Positions 52,734 through 61,311 of a stretch of 64,000 nucleotides of DNA are shown piece after piece (position 1 is the stretch's first letter; each line of letters starts with the position of its first letter). The DNA is taken from contig NZ_SLWS01000015.1 in the NCBI RefSeq assembly GCF_004345645.1, positions 170,381 through 234,380 on the forward strand, read 5' to 3'. Origin of the DNA: Actinocrispum wychmicini (GTDB lineage Bacteria; Actinomycetota; Actinomycetes; Mycobacteriales; Pseudonocardiaceae). The notes beneath the pieces were generated by a model, which saw only the letters and a list, made by a program, of their open reading frames with translations, had not been told where the DNA came from and searched no databases. The position numbers and the translations under genes are program-made.

Positions 52734-53204
52734 TCAGGGGCGGCCAGCCGCCGCGGGGATCCATTCCCGCTGGTAAGACCGGTCGGCGGCGGTCAGTGCG
52801 GCGCCGCAGGTGGTGCAGGTGGCCGGGCTGGCGGTGCGGTGGTCGCCGTGCATGATCGACATCCGGGAGTGCGCGGGTGGCGTCTGCGTGTGCTTCTCGC
52901 CCCATTGGGCCAAAGCGTCGAGCACAGGCAGCAGGTCCGCGCCCGCCTCGGTGATCACGTACTCGTCGTGCGTCCGTTGCTTGCCGCGGTACGACTCGCG
53001 GCGCAGCAACCCGGCGTCCACCATCTGGTTCAGGCGGCGGCTCAGCACGTTGTCGGCGACCTGGAGGCGGTGGCGGAATCGCTCGAACCTGCGTTCGCCG
53101 AACAACGCCTCCCGCAGGATCAGCATGACCCACGGGTCGCCGACCACGTCAAGTGAGCGGGCGATCGGGCACGGGTGCGTCGACCAGTCCTGGCGCAACG
53201 ACAT
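52734..53204 (-). CDS. HxlR-family transcriptional regulator
   Basis: 156 residues. Winged-helix core (CPIARSLDVVGDPWVMLILREALFG, FERFRHRLQVADNVLSRRLNQMV, GLLRRESYRGKQRTHDEYVITEAG) with the conserved N-terminal Cys used as a redox switch in relatives such as HypR; a C-terminal extension carries a CxxC pair (CTTCGAAL). ATG at 53204 has GAGGAG 7 bases before it. It is divergent from the thiolase gene with palindromes between, and probably controls it. Confidence 0.92.
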   Translation of the reverse strand: MSLRQDWSTHPCPIARSLDVVGDPWVMLILREALFGERRFERFRHRLQVADNVLSRRLNQMVDAGLLRRESYRGKQRTHDEYVITEAGADLLPVLDALAQWGEKHTQTPPAHSRMSIMHGDHRTASPATCTTCGAALTAADRSYQREWIPAAAGRP

Positions 53205-53226
53205 CGGGACGCTCCTCACATTGACT

Positions 53227-53269
53227 TGCTTCAGAGAAGCATACTCGAAGTAACCTTGCTTCAAGCAAG
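53227..53269. promoter_or_regulatory. two palindromic operators between HxlR and thiolase genes
   Basis: TGCTTC-AGA-GAAGCA (53227-53241) and CTTGCTT-C-AAGCAAG (53255-53269) share the half-site TTGCTTC, which recurs 30 bp apart, about three helical turns. They fill the 83-bp gap between the two starts. Likely binding sites for the HxlR dimer. Confidence 0.7.
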
Positions 53270-53287
53270 TCAGCAAGGAGGCTGGTC

Positions 53288-54454
53288 ATGAACGACGCGG
53301 TGATCGTCGACGCGGTCCGCACCCCGGTCGGCAAGGGCAAGGCAACCGGCGCGCTGGCCGGCGTCCATCCGGTGGACCTGCACGCGCACGCCATCCGGGC
53401 CCTGATCGACCGCACCGGCATCGACCCGGCACTCGTCGACGACGTCATCTCCGGCGCGGTCGGGCAGATCGGCGAGCAGAGCGGCAACACCGCCCGGTGG
53501 GCCGCGCTCGCGGCCGGGCTGCCCGAGTCGGTGCCCGCGGTGACCGTGGACCGCCAGTGCGGCAGCAGCCAGCAGGCCGTCCACTTCGCCGCGCAGGGCG
53601 TGATGTCCGGCGCGTACGACGTCGTCATCGCCTCGGGGGTCGAGTCGATGAGCCGGATCCCGATCGGCAGCCAGGCCGCCGGCCATGACTTCCTCGGCCC
53701 GAAAGTCGCCGACCTGTACCCGGAAGGCCTTGTGCCGCAAGGAATCAGCGCGGAACTGATCGCGGCCAAGTGGGGACTCACCCGGACCCAGCTGGACGAG
53801 TTCGCGACCACCAGCCACCAGCGGGCCGCCGCCGCGTGGGCCGACGGTCGGTTCGCCCGCGATGTGGCTCCGCTCAAGGAGTTGGCGCAGGACGAGTCCG
53901 TCCGCCCGTCGACCACTGTGGACGTTCTCGCCGGCCTGAAGCCCGCCTTCTACGCCGACCACTGGGCCACGCGGTTCCCGGAGATCGGCTGGCACGTGAC
54001 GGCCGGCAACTCGTCGCCGGTCAACGACGGCGCCGCCGCAGTGCTGATCACCAGCAGCGAGACCGCCCGGAAACTCGGCCTCAAACCGCGGGCGCGGCTG
54101 CACAGCTTCGCTGTCGTCGGCGACGACCCGCTGTTCATGCTGACCGGCGTCATCCCGGCCACCGCGAAGGTGCTCGGCCGGGCCGGCCTGACCCTCGGCG
54201 ACATCGACGCCTTCGAGGTCAACGAGGCGTTCACCAGTGTCGTGCTGGCCTGGCAGCAGGAGACCGGCGCCGAGGAGGCCAAGGTGAACGTGAACGGCGG
54301 CGCCACCGCGATCGGCCACCCGCTGGGCGCGTCCGGCGCACGGCTGATGACCACCCTGGTGTCGGTGCTTGAGCAGACCGGCGGACGTTACGGCCTGCAA
54401 ACCATGTGCGAGGCGGGCGGTCTGGCCAACGCGACCGTCATCGAACGCCTGTAG
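53288..54454 (+). CDS. acetyl-CoA acetyltransferase (thiolase family)
   Basis: Cleaves or joins acyl-CoA chains. The 388-residue protein has the nucleophile Cys91 in VDRQCGSSQQAV, the oxyanion NEAF, GGATAIGHPLGASGARL (catalytic His) and the second Cys in TMCEAGGLANATV. All active residues are in place. The ATG has GGAGG 7 bases before it. It stands alone, facing an HxlR regulator, so may be induced by a redox or fatty-acid signal. Its 3' end overlaps the convergent gene by 17 bases. Confidence 0.95.
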   Translation: MNDAVIVDAVRTPVGKGKATGALAGVHPVDLHAHAIRALIDRTGIDPALVDDVISGAVGQIGEQSGNTARWAALAAGLPESVPAVTVDRQCGSSQQAVHFAAQGVMSGAYDVVIASGVESMSRIPIGSQAAGHDFLGPKVADLYPEGLVPQGISAELIAAKWGLTRTQLDEFATTSHQRAAAAWADGRFARDVAPLKELAQDESVRPSTTVDVLAGLKPAFYADHWATRFPEIGWHVTAGNSSPVNDGAAAVLITSSETARKLGLKPRARLHSFAVVGDDPLFMLTGVIPATAKVLGRAGLTLGDIDAFEVNEAFTSVVLAWQQETGAEEAKVNVNGGATAIGHPLGASGARLMTTLVSVLEQTGGRYGLQTMCEAGGLANATVIERL

Positions 54455-55478
54455 GCAGCGTCAGTCCGGGCGGTTGGCCGTCCGGCCAGCTGTCGAAGTC
54501 CGGCGGCACGTCGTAGGCGGCCGGGTCGCCTATGTCGACCCGGCCACCGTCGAACCTGGCGCCCCGGAACCACACTGTGGCACCGACGAACCTCGCACCG
54601 TGGAACGTGACGTCACCGCCAACGAACGACGTGTAGCCCAGGTCGACGTGTCCGGTCGTGAAGTCGACCGCGTCGAAGGAGACCACCCCGCCGCCGACCG
54701 TCATCGAGGACATGTCGATGCCGGACCCGCGGACCGTCGCGCCCGCGAAGTCGAGCCTGCCACCATGGACGGTCGCCCCGCGGAAGCTCACCCGGCCGCC
54801 CGCGAACTTCGCGCGGTTGAACCGCACGTCACCGTTGAAGTTGGCGTTGTCGAACAGCATGGTCGTGCCTTCGTCCAGGACGACACCGTTGAACGTGCCG
54901 CCGTCGATCTCGGCCCGGACGAAGGCGAAGTCCCTGCCCTGCCAGGACGGCGAGGCGTCCCGCTGCAGGTGGGCCGCGACCACGCGGATGACCGTGTGCC
55001 GGACCACGCGCTCCTCGAAGTCCTTGGAACTCGTCATCCTCAGGTACGCGCAGAGCACGTCGATGCACCGCTGCTGCCCGTCGATCCAGTCGTCGGCGAG
55101 CCCGGCCATCGCGTACACGCCGGCGAGCCGCGACGCCGACTTGTCGGAACTCAGCAGCTCCGCGGCTTTGCCGAAGCGCTCGTTGAAGAGCTTCGTCTGT
55201 TCGCGCTGGGCGGCGGCTTCCTGGCGGACGTGCTCGGCCTCACTCAGGTGCTGCTTGCGGAACGCGACGACCAACGCCACCACCCCGCCGACCCCGGCCG
55301 CGATCGTCAGCGCGATCTTGACCAGGTCGAACCGGTCCGGCCCGGTCGCCGGCCCCAGCAGCCACGTGAGGAGCAGGCCGCTGGCCCAGGCCACCGCGAC
55401 GGCCAGGGCCAGCCACAACGCCAGGTGTACGCCGAAACCCAGCCGGAACTCGCCGGGCCGGCGACGTTGTCGGGTCAC
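54438..55478 (-). CDS. membrane protein with pentapeptide-like repeats
   Basis: 346 residues. Two N-terminal membrane segments (LALWLALAVAVAWASGLLLTWLL; IALTIAAGVGGVVALVVAF), a helical part (about 75-165) and a C-terminal half of pentapeptide-like repeats (A(N/K/T)F..., as FDNANFNGDVRFNRAKFAGG) that should form a right-handed beta-helix. Its GTG start abuts the ggt stop (TAGGTG), so it may be co-translated. Function unknown; related actinobacterial proteins are numerous and uncharacterised. Confidence 0.85.
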   Translation of the reverse strand: MTRQRRRPGEFRLGFGVHLALWLALAVAVAWASGLLLTWLLGPATGPDRFDLVKIALTIAAGVGGVVALVVAFRKQHLSEAEHVRQEAAAQREQTKLFNERFGKAAELLSSDKSASRLAGVYAMAGLADDWIDGQQRCIDVLCAYLRMTSSKDFEERVVRHTVIRVVAAHLQRDASPSWQGRDFAFVRAEIDGGTFNGVVLDEGTTMLFDNANFNGDVRFNRAKFAGGRVSFRGATVHGGRLDFAGATVRGSGIDMSSMTVGGGVVSFDAVDFTTGHVDLGYTSFVGGDVTFHGARFVGATVWFRGARFDGGRVDIGDPAAYDVPPDFDSWPDGQPPGLTLPTGVR

Positions 55479-57263
55479 CTACCAGCGGAACGGCCACACC
55501 ACCGCCGCTGATCCCGCGCCTCGTCTCACCGGTTCGACGGCCGCGATCCAGCGCCCGTCCGGTCGTCGTTCCACTCCCGTCGCCGCGCCGATCTCGGCCG
55601 GGGCGTTGCTGAATCCCTGGCCCCTGGCAATGAGCGCCGCCGTTTCGGGCTGATCCAGGAACGCCTGTTCCACCTGGGCCTGCGCGCTGTTGCGTTGGGA
55701 CGCGCGAGGTGCGGCGATGGCCTGCTCCAAGGACAGTCCGCGGTCGATCCGGCCCAGAATGATCTGCAGGGTGGTGGTGATGATCGACGCGCCGCCCGGG
55801 GAGCCGGCGGCGAAGAAGAACTTGCCGTTACGCAACACGATCGTCGGTGCCATCGACGACCGCGGCCGCTTGCCGGCGGCGGGCAGGTTCGGGTCGGGCA
55901 CCCCCGGGAACAGCGGCGCGAAGTTGAAGTCGGTGAGTTCGTTGTTCAGCAGGAACCCGCGACCGGGGACGACGATCCCGCTGCCGCCCTCCTGTTCGAT
56001 GGTCAACGTGTAGGCCACCACGTTGCCCCACCCGTCCGCCACGGTCAGGTGAGTGGTGTTCGTGCCTTCCTGCTGGGCCGTCACGCCGGGGCCGGTGGTG
56101 CCGCACGGCTTGGGGTTGCGCGGGTCGCCGGGCGGGACCGGGCTGGTCAGGGCCTTGGCCGGGCTGATCAGGCAGGCCCGTGAGTCGGCGAACTTCTGCG
56201 ACAGCAACTGCTGGGTCGGCACGTCGACCTGGTCCGGGTCGCCGACCCAGCGGTTGCGGTCGGCGAACGCGATCCGGGTGGACTCCAGGAAGTAGTGCAG
56301 GTAGTCCGTTGACGACAGCTTGCCGAGGTTGGTGTTCTCCAGGATGTTGAGCGCTTCGCCGATGGTCGTCTCACTGGAGGACGGCGGTGCCATGCCGTAG
56401 ACGTCCAGGCCTCGGTAGGAGGTCTTCGCCGGGGCACGCAGGAGTGCCTGGTAGGCGGCCAGGTCGCCGGTGGTCATCTTGCCGGACCGGACGTTGAGCG
56501 TGGACGCTGGATCCTTCGGCGGATGCTGGACGGTCTGCACGACGTCCCGGCCGATCCGGCCGTCGTACAGCGCCCGCATGTCGGTTTCGGCCAGCTCGTG
56601 GTACGTGTCGGCGATGTCCGGGTTGCGGAACCGGGTGCCCGGCGCGGGCGGCTGGCCGCCCGGCAGGTACAGCGACTTGGTTGACGGGAACGCGCCGAAC
56701 CGGGCGGCGTTGTTGGCGACCTGGTCGTGGAACGTCTGGTCGACGACGAAGCCACGGCGGGCGAGCTGCTCGGCGGGCCGCATGTCGTCCTTGAGCGAGT
56801 TCCGGCCCCACAACTGCACCGCGCGCTTCCACGTCATGGGCGTCCCTGGCACGCCGACACCGAGACCGCTGGTGACACCCTCGGCGAACGGGATCGGCTG
56901 GCCGTTCTCCAGGAACAGCGAGCTGTCCGCCGCCGCCGGAGTGGTCTCGCGGCCGTCGATGGTGTGCACCTTGCCGGTGCGGGCGTCGTAGAACACGAAG
57001 AACCCGCCGCCACCGATACCGTCGGAGAACGGGTCCGTCACGCCCAAGGCTGCCGCGGTGGCCACAGCGGCGTCCACGGCGTTGCCGCCGCGTCGCAGCA
57101 CTGAGATGCCGATGGCCGTGGCGTCCTGGTCGATGCTCGCCACGGCACCGCCGAAGCCGATCGCCTCGGGCACCTTGCCCGGCGCGGCGACCGCGTCGGC
57201 CCCCGAGACGAACACTCCGGCCGTGACGGCGAGTGAGGTGAACAAGGCGATAGATCGACGCAC
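55479..57263 (-). CDS. ggt: gamma-glutamyltransferase (exported)
   Basis: Hydrolyses or transfers gamma-glutamyl groups, for example of glutathione-like compounds; made as a proenzyme. The 594-residue precursor has a signal peptide (MRRSIALFTSLAVTAGVFVS), FGGAVASIDQDATAIGISVLRRGGNAVDAA-type start (first 20 residues of that motif), SDGIGGGGFFVFYDA, and the autocleavage site EGTNTTHLTVADGWGN with the catalytic Thr, then SSMAPTIV and SPGGASIITT. Likely extracellular. Stop abuts the next gene. Confidence 0.95.
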   Translation of the reverse strand: MRRSIALFTSLAVTAGVFVSGADAVAAPGKVPEAIGFGGAVASIDQDATAIGISVLRRGGNAVDAAVATAAALGVTDPFSDGIGGGGFFVFYDARTGKVHTIDGRETTPAAADSSLFLENGQPIPFAEGVTSGLGVGVPGTPMTWKRAVQLWGRNSLKDDMRPAEQLARRGFVVDQTFHDQVANNAARFGAFPSTKSLYLPGGQPPAPGTRFRNPDIADTYHELAETDMRALYDGRIGRDVVQTVQHPPKDPASTLNVRSGKMTTGDLAAYQALLRAPAKTSYRGLDVYGMAPPSSSETTIGEALNILENTNLGKLSSTDYLHYFLESTRIAFADRNRWVGDPDQVDVPTQQLLSQKFADSRACLISPAKALTSPVPPGDPRNPKPCGTTGPGVTAQQEGTNTTHLTVADGWGNVVAYTLTIEQEGGSGIVVPGRGFLLNNELTDFNFAPLFPGVPDPNLPAAGKRPRSSMAPTIVLRNGKFFFAAGSPGGASIITTTLQIILGRIDRGLSLEQAIAAPRASQRNSAQAQVEQAFLDQPETAALIARGQGFSNAPAEIGAATGVERRPDGRWIAAVEPVRRGAGSAAVVWPFRW

Positions 57264-57321
57264 AGTGAACCTCCCCTTACCAATCGCAGGGGGACAACTC
57301 TGCCGTTCCCAGCTCTTGATC

Positions 57322-58887
57322 TCAAGCGTGCGAAGGCTCGAACATGCGCAGCCGGGCCGGCAGCACGACCACGTGCGGGCCGGGCTCGGTCAACGCCGTG
57401 GCCAGGTCGGCGCGCAGCCGGTCCGGCGTGGTGCGGGTCGCGGGTACGTCGAAAGCCGAAGCGAGCGCGACGAAGTCGGGCCGGGCCAGTTCGGTGCCGA
57501 ACGGATCAGCCATGTACCCGCGCAGGATCCCGTATCCGCCGTCGTCCACGATCAGCCAGGTCACCGGCAGGTTGTGCTGCCGGGCGGTGGCCAGTTCGGC
57601 CAGGCCGTACATGGCGCCGCCGTCACCCGACACGGCCAGCACCGGTCCGTCTACTGTGGACGCGGCACCCAGCGCGGCCGGGAAGGCGTATCCAAGGCCG
57701 CCGGCGCCTTGCGCGGAGTGCATCGGCCCGTCCCACGCCGACCACGCCCAGTACGCCAGGATCGTCATGTCCCAGAAGCTGGGTGTCCCCGCCGGCAACG
57801 CGTTCCGGACCGCTGCCAGAACTTCCTGTTCCAGGCCGAACTCGGCGACCCGTTCGCGGACCGCGCGCAGCAGATCGGACACGTCGACCGAAGAGTCCCT
57901 TGTGGACACCGCGGCCACCAGCGCCGGCAATGTGAGCGCCGCGTCGGCGTGGATCCCGAGCGCCGGGTGGTTGGCCTCCAACTTCCCCAGGTCGGCGTCC
58001 ACCTGAATCACGTGCCCGGTCGGCCGGAACCGGTGGTAGTTGCTGGACAACTCGCCCAGCCCCGACCCCACGACCAGCAGCACGTCCGCCGACTCCAGGT
58101 ACGCGGTCATGCTGCCGTCCTCGAGCCACGACTGAAGCGAAAGCCGGTGATGCCAAGGGAAAGCACCTTTGCCGCCGAACGTGGTGGCCACCGGGCTGTC
58201 GAGTTTCTCGGCCAGTTCGAGCAAAGCGTCCGCGCCACCGCCGCGGACCACTCCCCCACCGGCCAGGATCATCGGCCGCGCCGCCTCGGACAACAAGCGA
58301 GCGGCTTCAGCGACCAACTCCGGCCGTGGCGGCAACTCACGCGGCGACCAGCTCACCTCCGGCGATGGCACACCGGCCGGCCCGAGCAGCACATCCTGGG
58401 GGATCTCCAGCCACACCGGCCCGGTCGGGGCGCTCGCCGCGATCTCCCACGCCTCGGCGAGCGCCGACGGGATCTGCGACGCGGCCCGCACCACCCGCGT
58501 GTGCTTGACCACGTCCCGGAAACTCGCGCGCTGGTCGGGCAGCTCGTGCAGGAACCCGCGCCGGGCCCCGCCGAGGCCGGCGACCGGGATCTGGCTGCTG
58601 ATCCCCACCACCGGCACCGACGCCGACGCCGCCTCCTGCAGTCCGGCGAGGGTCTGCAACGCGCCAGGCCCGGTCGACACAAGCAGTGGCGTCACGTCAC
58701 CCGTCACTCTGGCGTGGCCGTCGGCCGCGAAGGCGGCGTTCACTTCGAGCCTGTTCCCTATGTACCGCAACGAAGATCGCCGTAGCGCGTCGAACATGCC
58801 CAGTGCGTGCTGACCTGGCAGCCCGAAGACGGTACGAGCGCCCAACGAGGTCAGCGACTCGACGACGAGATCCCCGCCGGTCCTCAC
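57322..58887 (-). CDS. thiamine pyrophosphate-dependent enzyme (acetolactate synthase-like)
   Basis: 521 residues. Three TPP-enzyme domains: N-terminal with catalytic Glu48 in NRLEVNAAFAADGHARVTG, central FAD/Rossmann-like, C-terminal with the TPP motif GDGGAMYGLAELATARQHN...DDGGYG. It is like acetolactate synthase or benzoylformate-type decarboxylases, shorter at the end. It overlaps the ureohydrolase gene (GTGA), so is in the symporter operon. Which 2-oxo acid it acts on is not visible. Confidence 0.92.
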   Translation of the reverse strand: MRTGGDLVVESLTSLGARTVFGLPGQHALGMFDALRRSSLRYIGNRLEVNAAFAADGHARVTGDVTPLLVSTGPGALQTLAGLQEAASASVPVVGISSQIPVAGLGGARRGFLHELPDQRASFRDVVKHTRVVRAASQIPSALAEAWEIAASAPTGPVWLEIPQDVLLGPAGVPSPEVSWSPRELPPRPELVAEAARLLSEAARPMILAGGGVVRGGGADALLELAEKLDSPVATTFGGKGAFPWHHRLSLQSWLEDGSMTAYLESADVLLVVGSGLGELSSNYHRFRPTGHVIQVDADLGKLEANHPALGIHADAALTLPALVAAVSTRDSSVDVSDLLRAVRERVAEFGLEQEVLAAVRNALPAGTPSFWDMTILAYWAWSAWDGPMHSAQGAGGLGYAFPAALGAASTVDGPVLAVSGDGGAMYGLAELATARQHNLPVTWLIVDDGGYGILRGYMADPFGTELARPDFVALASAFDVPATRTTPDRLRADLATALTEPGPHVVVLPARLRMFEPSHA

Positions 58888-59819
58888 TCCGCCCCCATCG
58901 CCAGCAGCGTGACCAGGTCGTACGCGACGTGCGCGGCGGCGACGGACGTGATGTCGGCGTGGTCGTACGCGGGCGCGACCTCCACCACGTCCGCCGACAC
59001 CAGGCGTGTCCCGGCCAGGCCGCGCAGGATCTCCAGTAGTTCACGGCTGGTCATGCCGCCGGCTTCGGGGGTTCCCGTGCCGGGCGCGTGCGCCGGATCC
59101 AACACGTCGATGTCGACCGAGATGTACAGCGGCCGGTTCCCGATCCGGTCCCGCAGCGCGGCCACGACTTCGTCGACCCCGCGCCGCATCACGTCCGCCG
59201 AGGTCACGATCCCGAAGCCCAGCCGTTTGTCCTCGGCCAGGTCAGCCCGGCCGTACAGCGGTCCGCGCGTGCCCACGTGGGAGAGCGCGGACGTGTCCAG
59301 GATCCCCTCCTCCACGGCTCGCCGGAACGGGGTCCCGTGTGTGTACGGCTCACCGAAGTACGTGTCCCAGGTGTCGAGGTGCGCGTCGAAGTGCACCAGC
59401 GCCACCGGTCCGTGCTTGGCGGCGACCGCCCGCAGCAAGGGAAGCGCGATCGTGTGGTCCCCGCCGATGGTCACCAGCCGGGAGCCCGCGTCCAGCAGGT
59501 CCGTGGCGTGTTCCTGGACGGACCCGACGGCGGCCCCGATGTCATACGGGTTGCACACGATGTCCCCGGCGTCCACCACCTGCACGGCCTCGAACGGCGA
59601 AGCGTCCAGACCGGGGTGGTACGGCCGGAGCAGCCGGCTCGCCTCCCGGATCGCGGCCGGCCCGAACCGGGCGCCCGGCCGGTACGACACCCCCGAGTCG
59701 AACGGGACACCCACCACGGCCACGTCGGCGGACGGCACCTGGTCCAGCCTGGGCAGGCGGGCGAACGTGGCCGGGCCGGCGAACCGGGGCACCACCGAAC
59801 TGTCGACCGGCCCGATCAT
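58884..59819 (-). CDS. speB: agmatinase-family ureohydrolase
   Basis: 311 residues. Metal-binding motifs of the arginase fold are complete: GGDHTIALP, HFDAHLDTWD and SVDIDVLDPAHAPGTGTPEAGG. It would free urea from agmatine or a related guanidino compound such as guanidinobutyrate. ATG at 59819 overlaps the symporter stop (ATGA) and has GAGGAGG 6 bases before it. An open frame runs on to 61235, but this is antisense-like reading of the symporter. Confidence 0.94.
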   Translation of the reverse strand: MIGPVDSSVVPRFAGPATFARLPRLDQVPSADVAVVGVPFDSGVSYRPGARFGPAAIREASRLLRPYHPGLDASPFEAVQVVDAGDIVCNPYDIGAAVGSVQEHATDLLDAGSRLVTIGGDHTIALPLLRAVAAKHGPVALVHFDAHLDTWDTYFGEPYTHGTPFRRAVEEGILDTSALSHVGTRGPLYGRADLAEDKRLGFGIVTSADVMRRGVDEVVAALRDRIGNRPLYISVDIDVLDPAHAPGTGTPEAGGMTSRELLEILRGLAGTRLVSADVVEVAPAYDHADITSVAAAHVAYDLVTLLAMGAE

Positions 59820-61195
59820 GCCGGCACCTCCTCTTTCTCGCGTACCGGCAAGAGACTCACCGCGACATAGCTGACCAGGCTGACACCCAGGCCGTAGAAG
59901 ATGACCTCGTTGGCGTCCAACCCGTTGGTGAACATGACGATCACGACAGTTACCACGCCGAGGACCATGGACGCCAACGCGCCGCGCCGGTTTCCCCGTC
60001 GCCACACCAGACCGCCGACGATCGCCACCAGCAACCCGCCGACCAGCAGGTTGTAGGCGACGGTCAACGCCGCGATCACGCCTTCGATCAGCATCGCGAG
60101 CACGATCGCCAGCACCCCGAGCACCAGCGTGAACAGCCTGTTCGAGTGAACGTCCTCTTGGGACTTGCGGCGGGTGATCAGCGGCCAGATGTCGTTCGAG
60201 GCGACCGTGGACGAGGCAATGAGCGCGCCGCTGGACGTGGACATCAGCGCGGCGAGGGCGGCCGCGAGCACCAACCCGCGTACGCCCATCGGCAGGAATT
60301 CTTCGACGGCGGTGGCGAAAGCCGTGTCCTTCTCGCCGATCCCGGGGAACAGCGACGCCGTGGCCATCCCGATCAGCGCGCCCGCGAACGCGTAGACCAC
60401 GCAGTACAGGCCGGAGAAGACCCCGCCCCAAGTGGCGACTTTCGGGGTCCGCGCGGTGAACACGCGCTGCCAGATGTCCTGTCCGATCAACAGGCCGAGG
60501 GTGTATGTGACGACCAGCGTCAGGATGGTGGTGCCGCCGATCGCGGTGAAGTCGAACGCGCTCGCGTCCAGCCGGGCTCGCATGCCTTCGAACCCGCCAG
60601 CCCGGACCAGCGCGATCGGCAGCAGGAGCAGCACGATGCCGAGGGTTTTCACGACGAACTGGACGATGTCGGTCATCGAGATCGACCACATGCCGCCGAG
60701 CACCGAGTACAGCACGACCACCGCCCCGGCCAGCAGGATGCTCGCCCACCGGTCGAACCCGAACAGCACGTGGAAGATCGTGGACGACGCGCCCAGGGAC
60801 GTGACCGTCAGCATGAGCGCGTAACCCCACATCACGACGCCGGACACGGCGGCGGTCGACCCGCCGTACCGAAGGTCCAGCATGTCGGACACGGTGTACA
60901 CCTTGAGCCGCGAGATCCGTCGCGCGAACACCGCCGACAGCAGCAGGATGCCCATGCCGATCGACAGCACGAGCCACGCCCCGGAGATGCCGTACTGGTA
61001 GCCGAGGCGTACGCCGCCGATGGTGGACGCGCCGCCCAACACGATCGCGGACATCGTGCCCGCGTACATCGGGCCGCCGAGCCGGCGTCCGGCCACCAGG
61101 TACTCGCTCTTCGTGGTGGCGCGGCGCATCCCCCACCACCCCATGCCGACCATGCCGAGCAGGTAGGCCACAATCACCAGGTAGTCCAAGGCCAT
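59816..61195 (-). CDS. sodium:solute symporter (SSS family)
   Basis: 459 residues with about 13 membrane segments. SSS marks: SEYLVAGRRLGGPMYAGTMSA, TIGGVRLGYQYG, YSVLGGMWSISMTDIVQFVV. Probably imports the substrate of the downstream ureohydrolase or a precursor, such as agmatine, guanidino acid or pantothenate-like acid. First gene of the operon; divergent from pucR. Confidence 0.93.
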   Translation of the reverse strand: MALDYLVIVAYLLGMVGMGWWGMRRATTKSEYLVAGRRLGGPMYAGTMSAIVLGGASTIGGVRLGYQYGISGAWLVLSIGMGILLLSAVFARRISRLKVYTVSDMLDLRYGGSTAAVSGVVMWGYALMLTVTSLGASSTIFHVLFGFDRWASILLAGAVVVLYSVLGGMWSISMTDIVQFVVKTLGIVLLLLPIALVRAGGFEGMRARLDASAFDFTAIGGTTILTLVVTYTLGLLIGQDIWQRVFTARTPKVATWGGVFSGLYCVVYAFAGALIGMATASLFPGIGEKDTAFATAVEEFLPMGVRGLVLAAALAALMSTSSGALIASSTVASNDIWPLITRRKSQEDVHSNRLFTLVLGVLAIVLAMLIEGVIAALTVAYNLLVGGLLVAIVGGLVWRRGNRRGALASMVLGVVTVVIVMFTNGLDANEVIFYGLGVSLVSYVAVSLLPVREKEEVPA

Positions 61196-61220
61196 CAGGT
61201 GCCTCCCGGTATGTCGTTCC

Positions 61221-61280
61221 GGTCACCGTACGCACCCGGCTCTGGCCGGTTCAGCGGGTGATCTGCACAATCAGGTGACC
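61221..61280. promoter_or_regulatory. inverted pair GGTCACC / GGTGACC in the symporter-pucR gap
   Basis: GGTCACC at 61221-61227 and GGTGACC at 61274-61280 are inverted copies in the 116-bp divergent gap. They may be half-sites for the PucR regulator; evidence is only position and symmetry. Confidence 0.35.
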
Positions 61281-61311
61281 GCCATTGGATGAATCGGCCC
61301 CTGGAGGCGTG

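Noticed and set aside
58884..61235. A 783-codon frame that would fuse a long N-terminal region to the ureohydrolase
   Set aside because: The first part is a shifted reading of the symporter gene; a good Shine-Dalgarno and ATG at 59819 define the real start.
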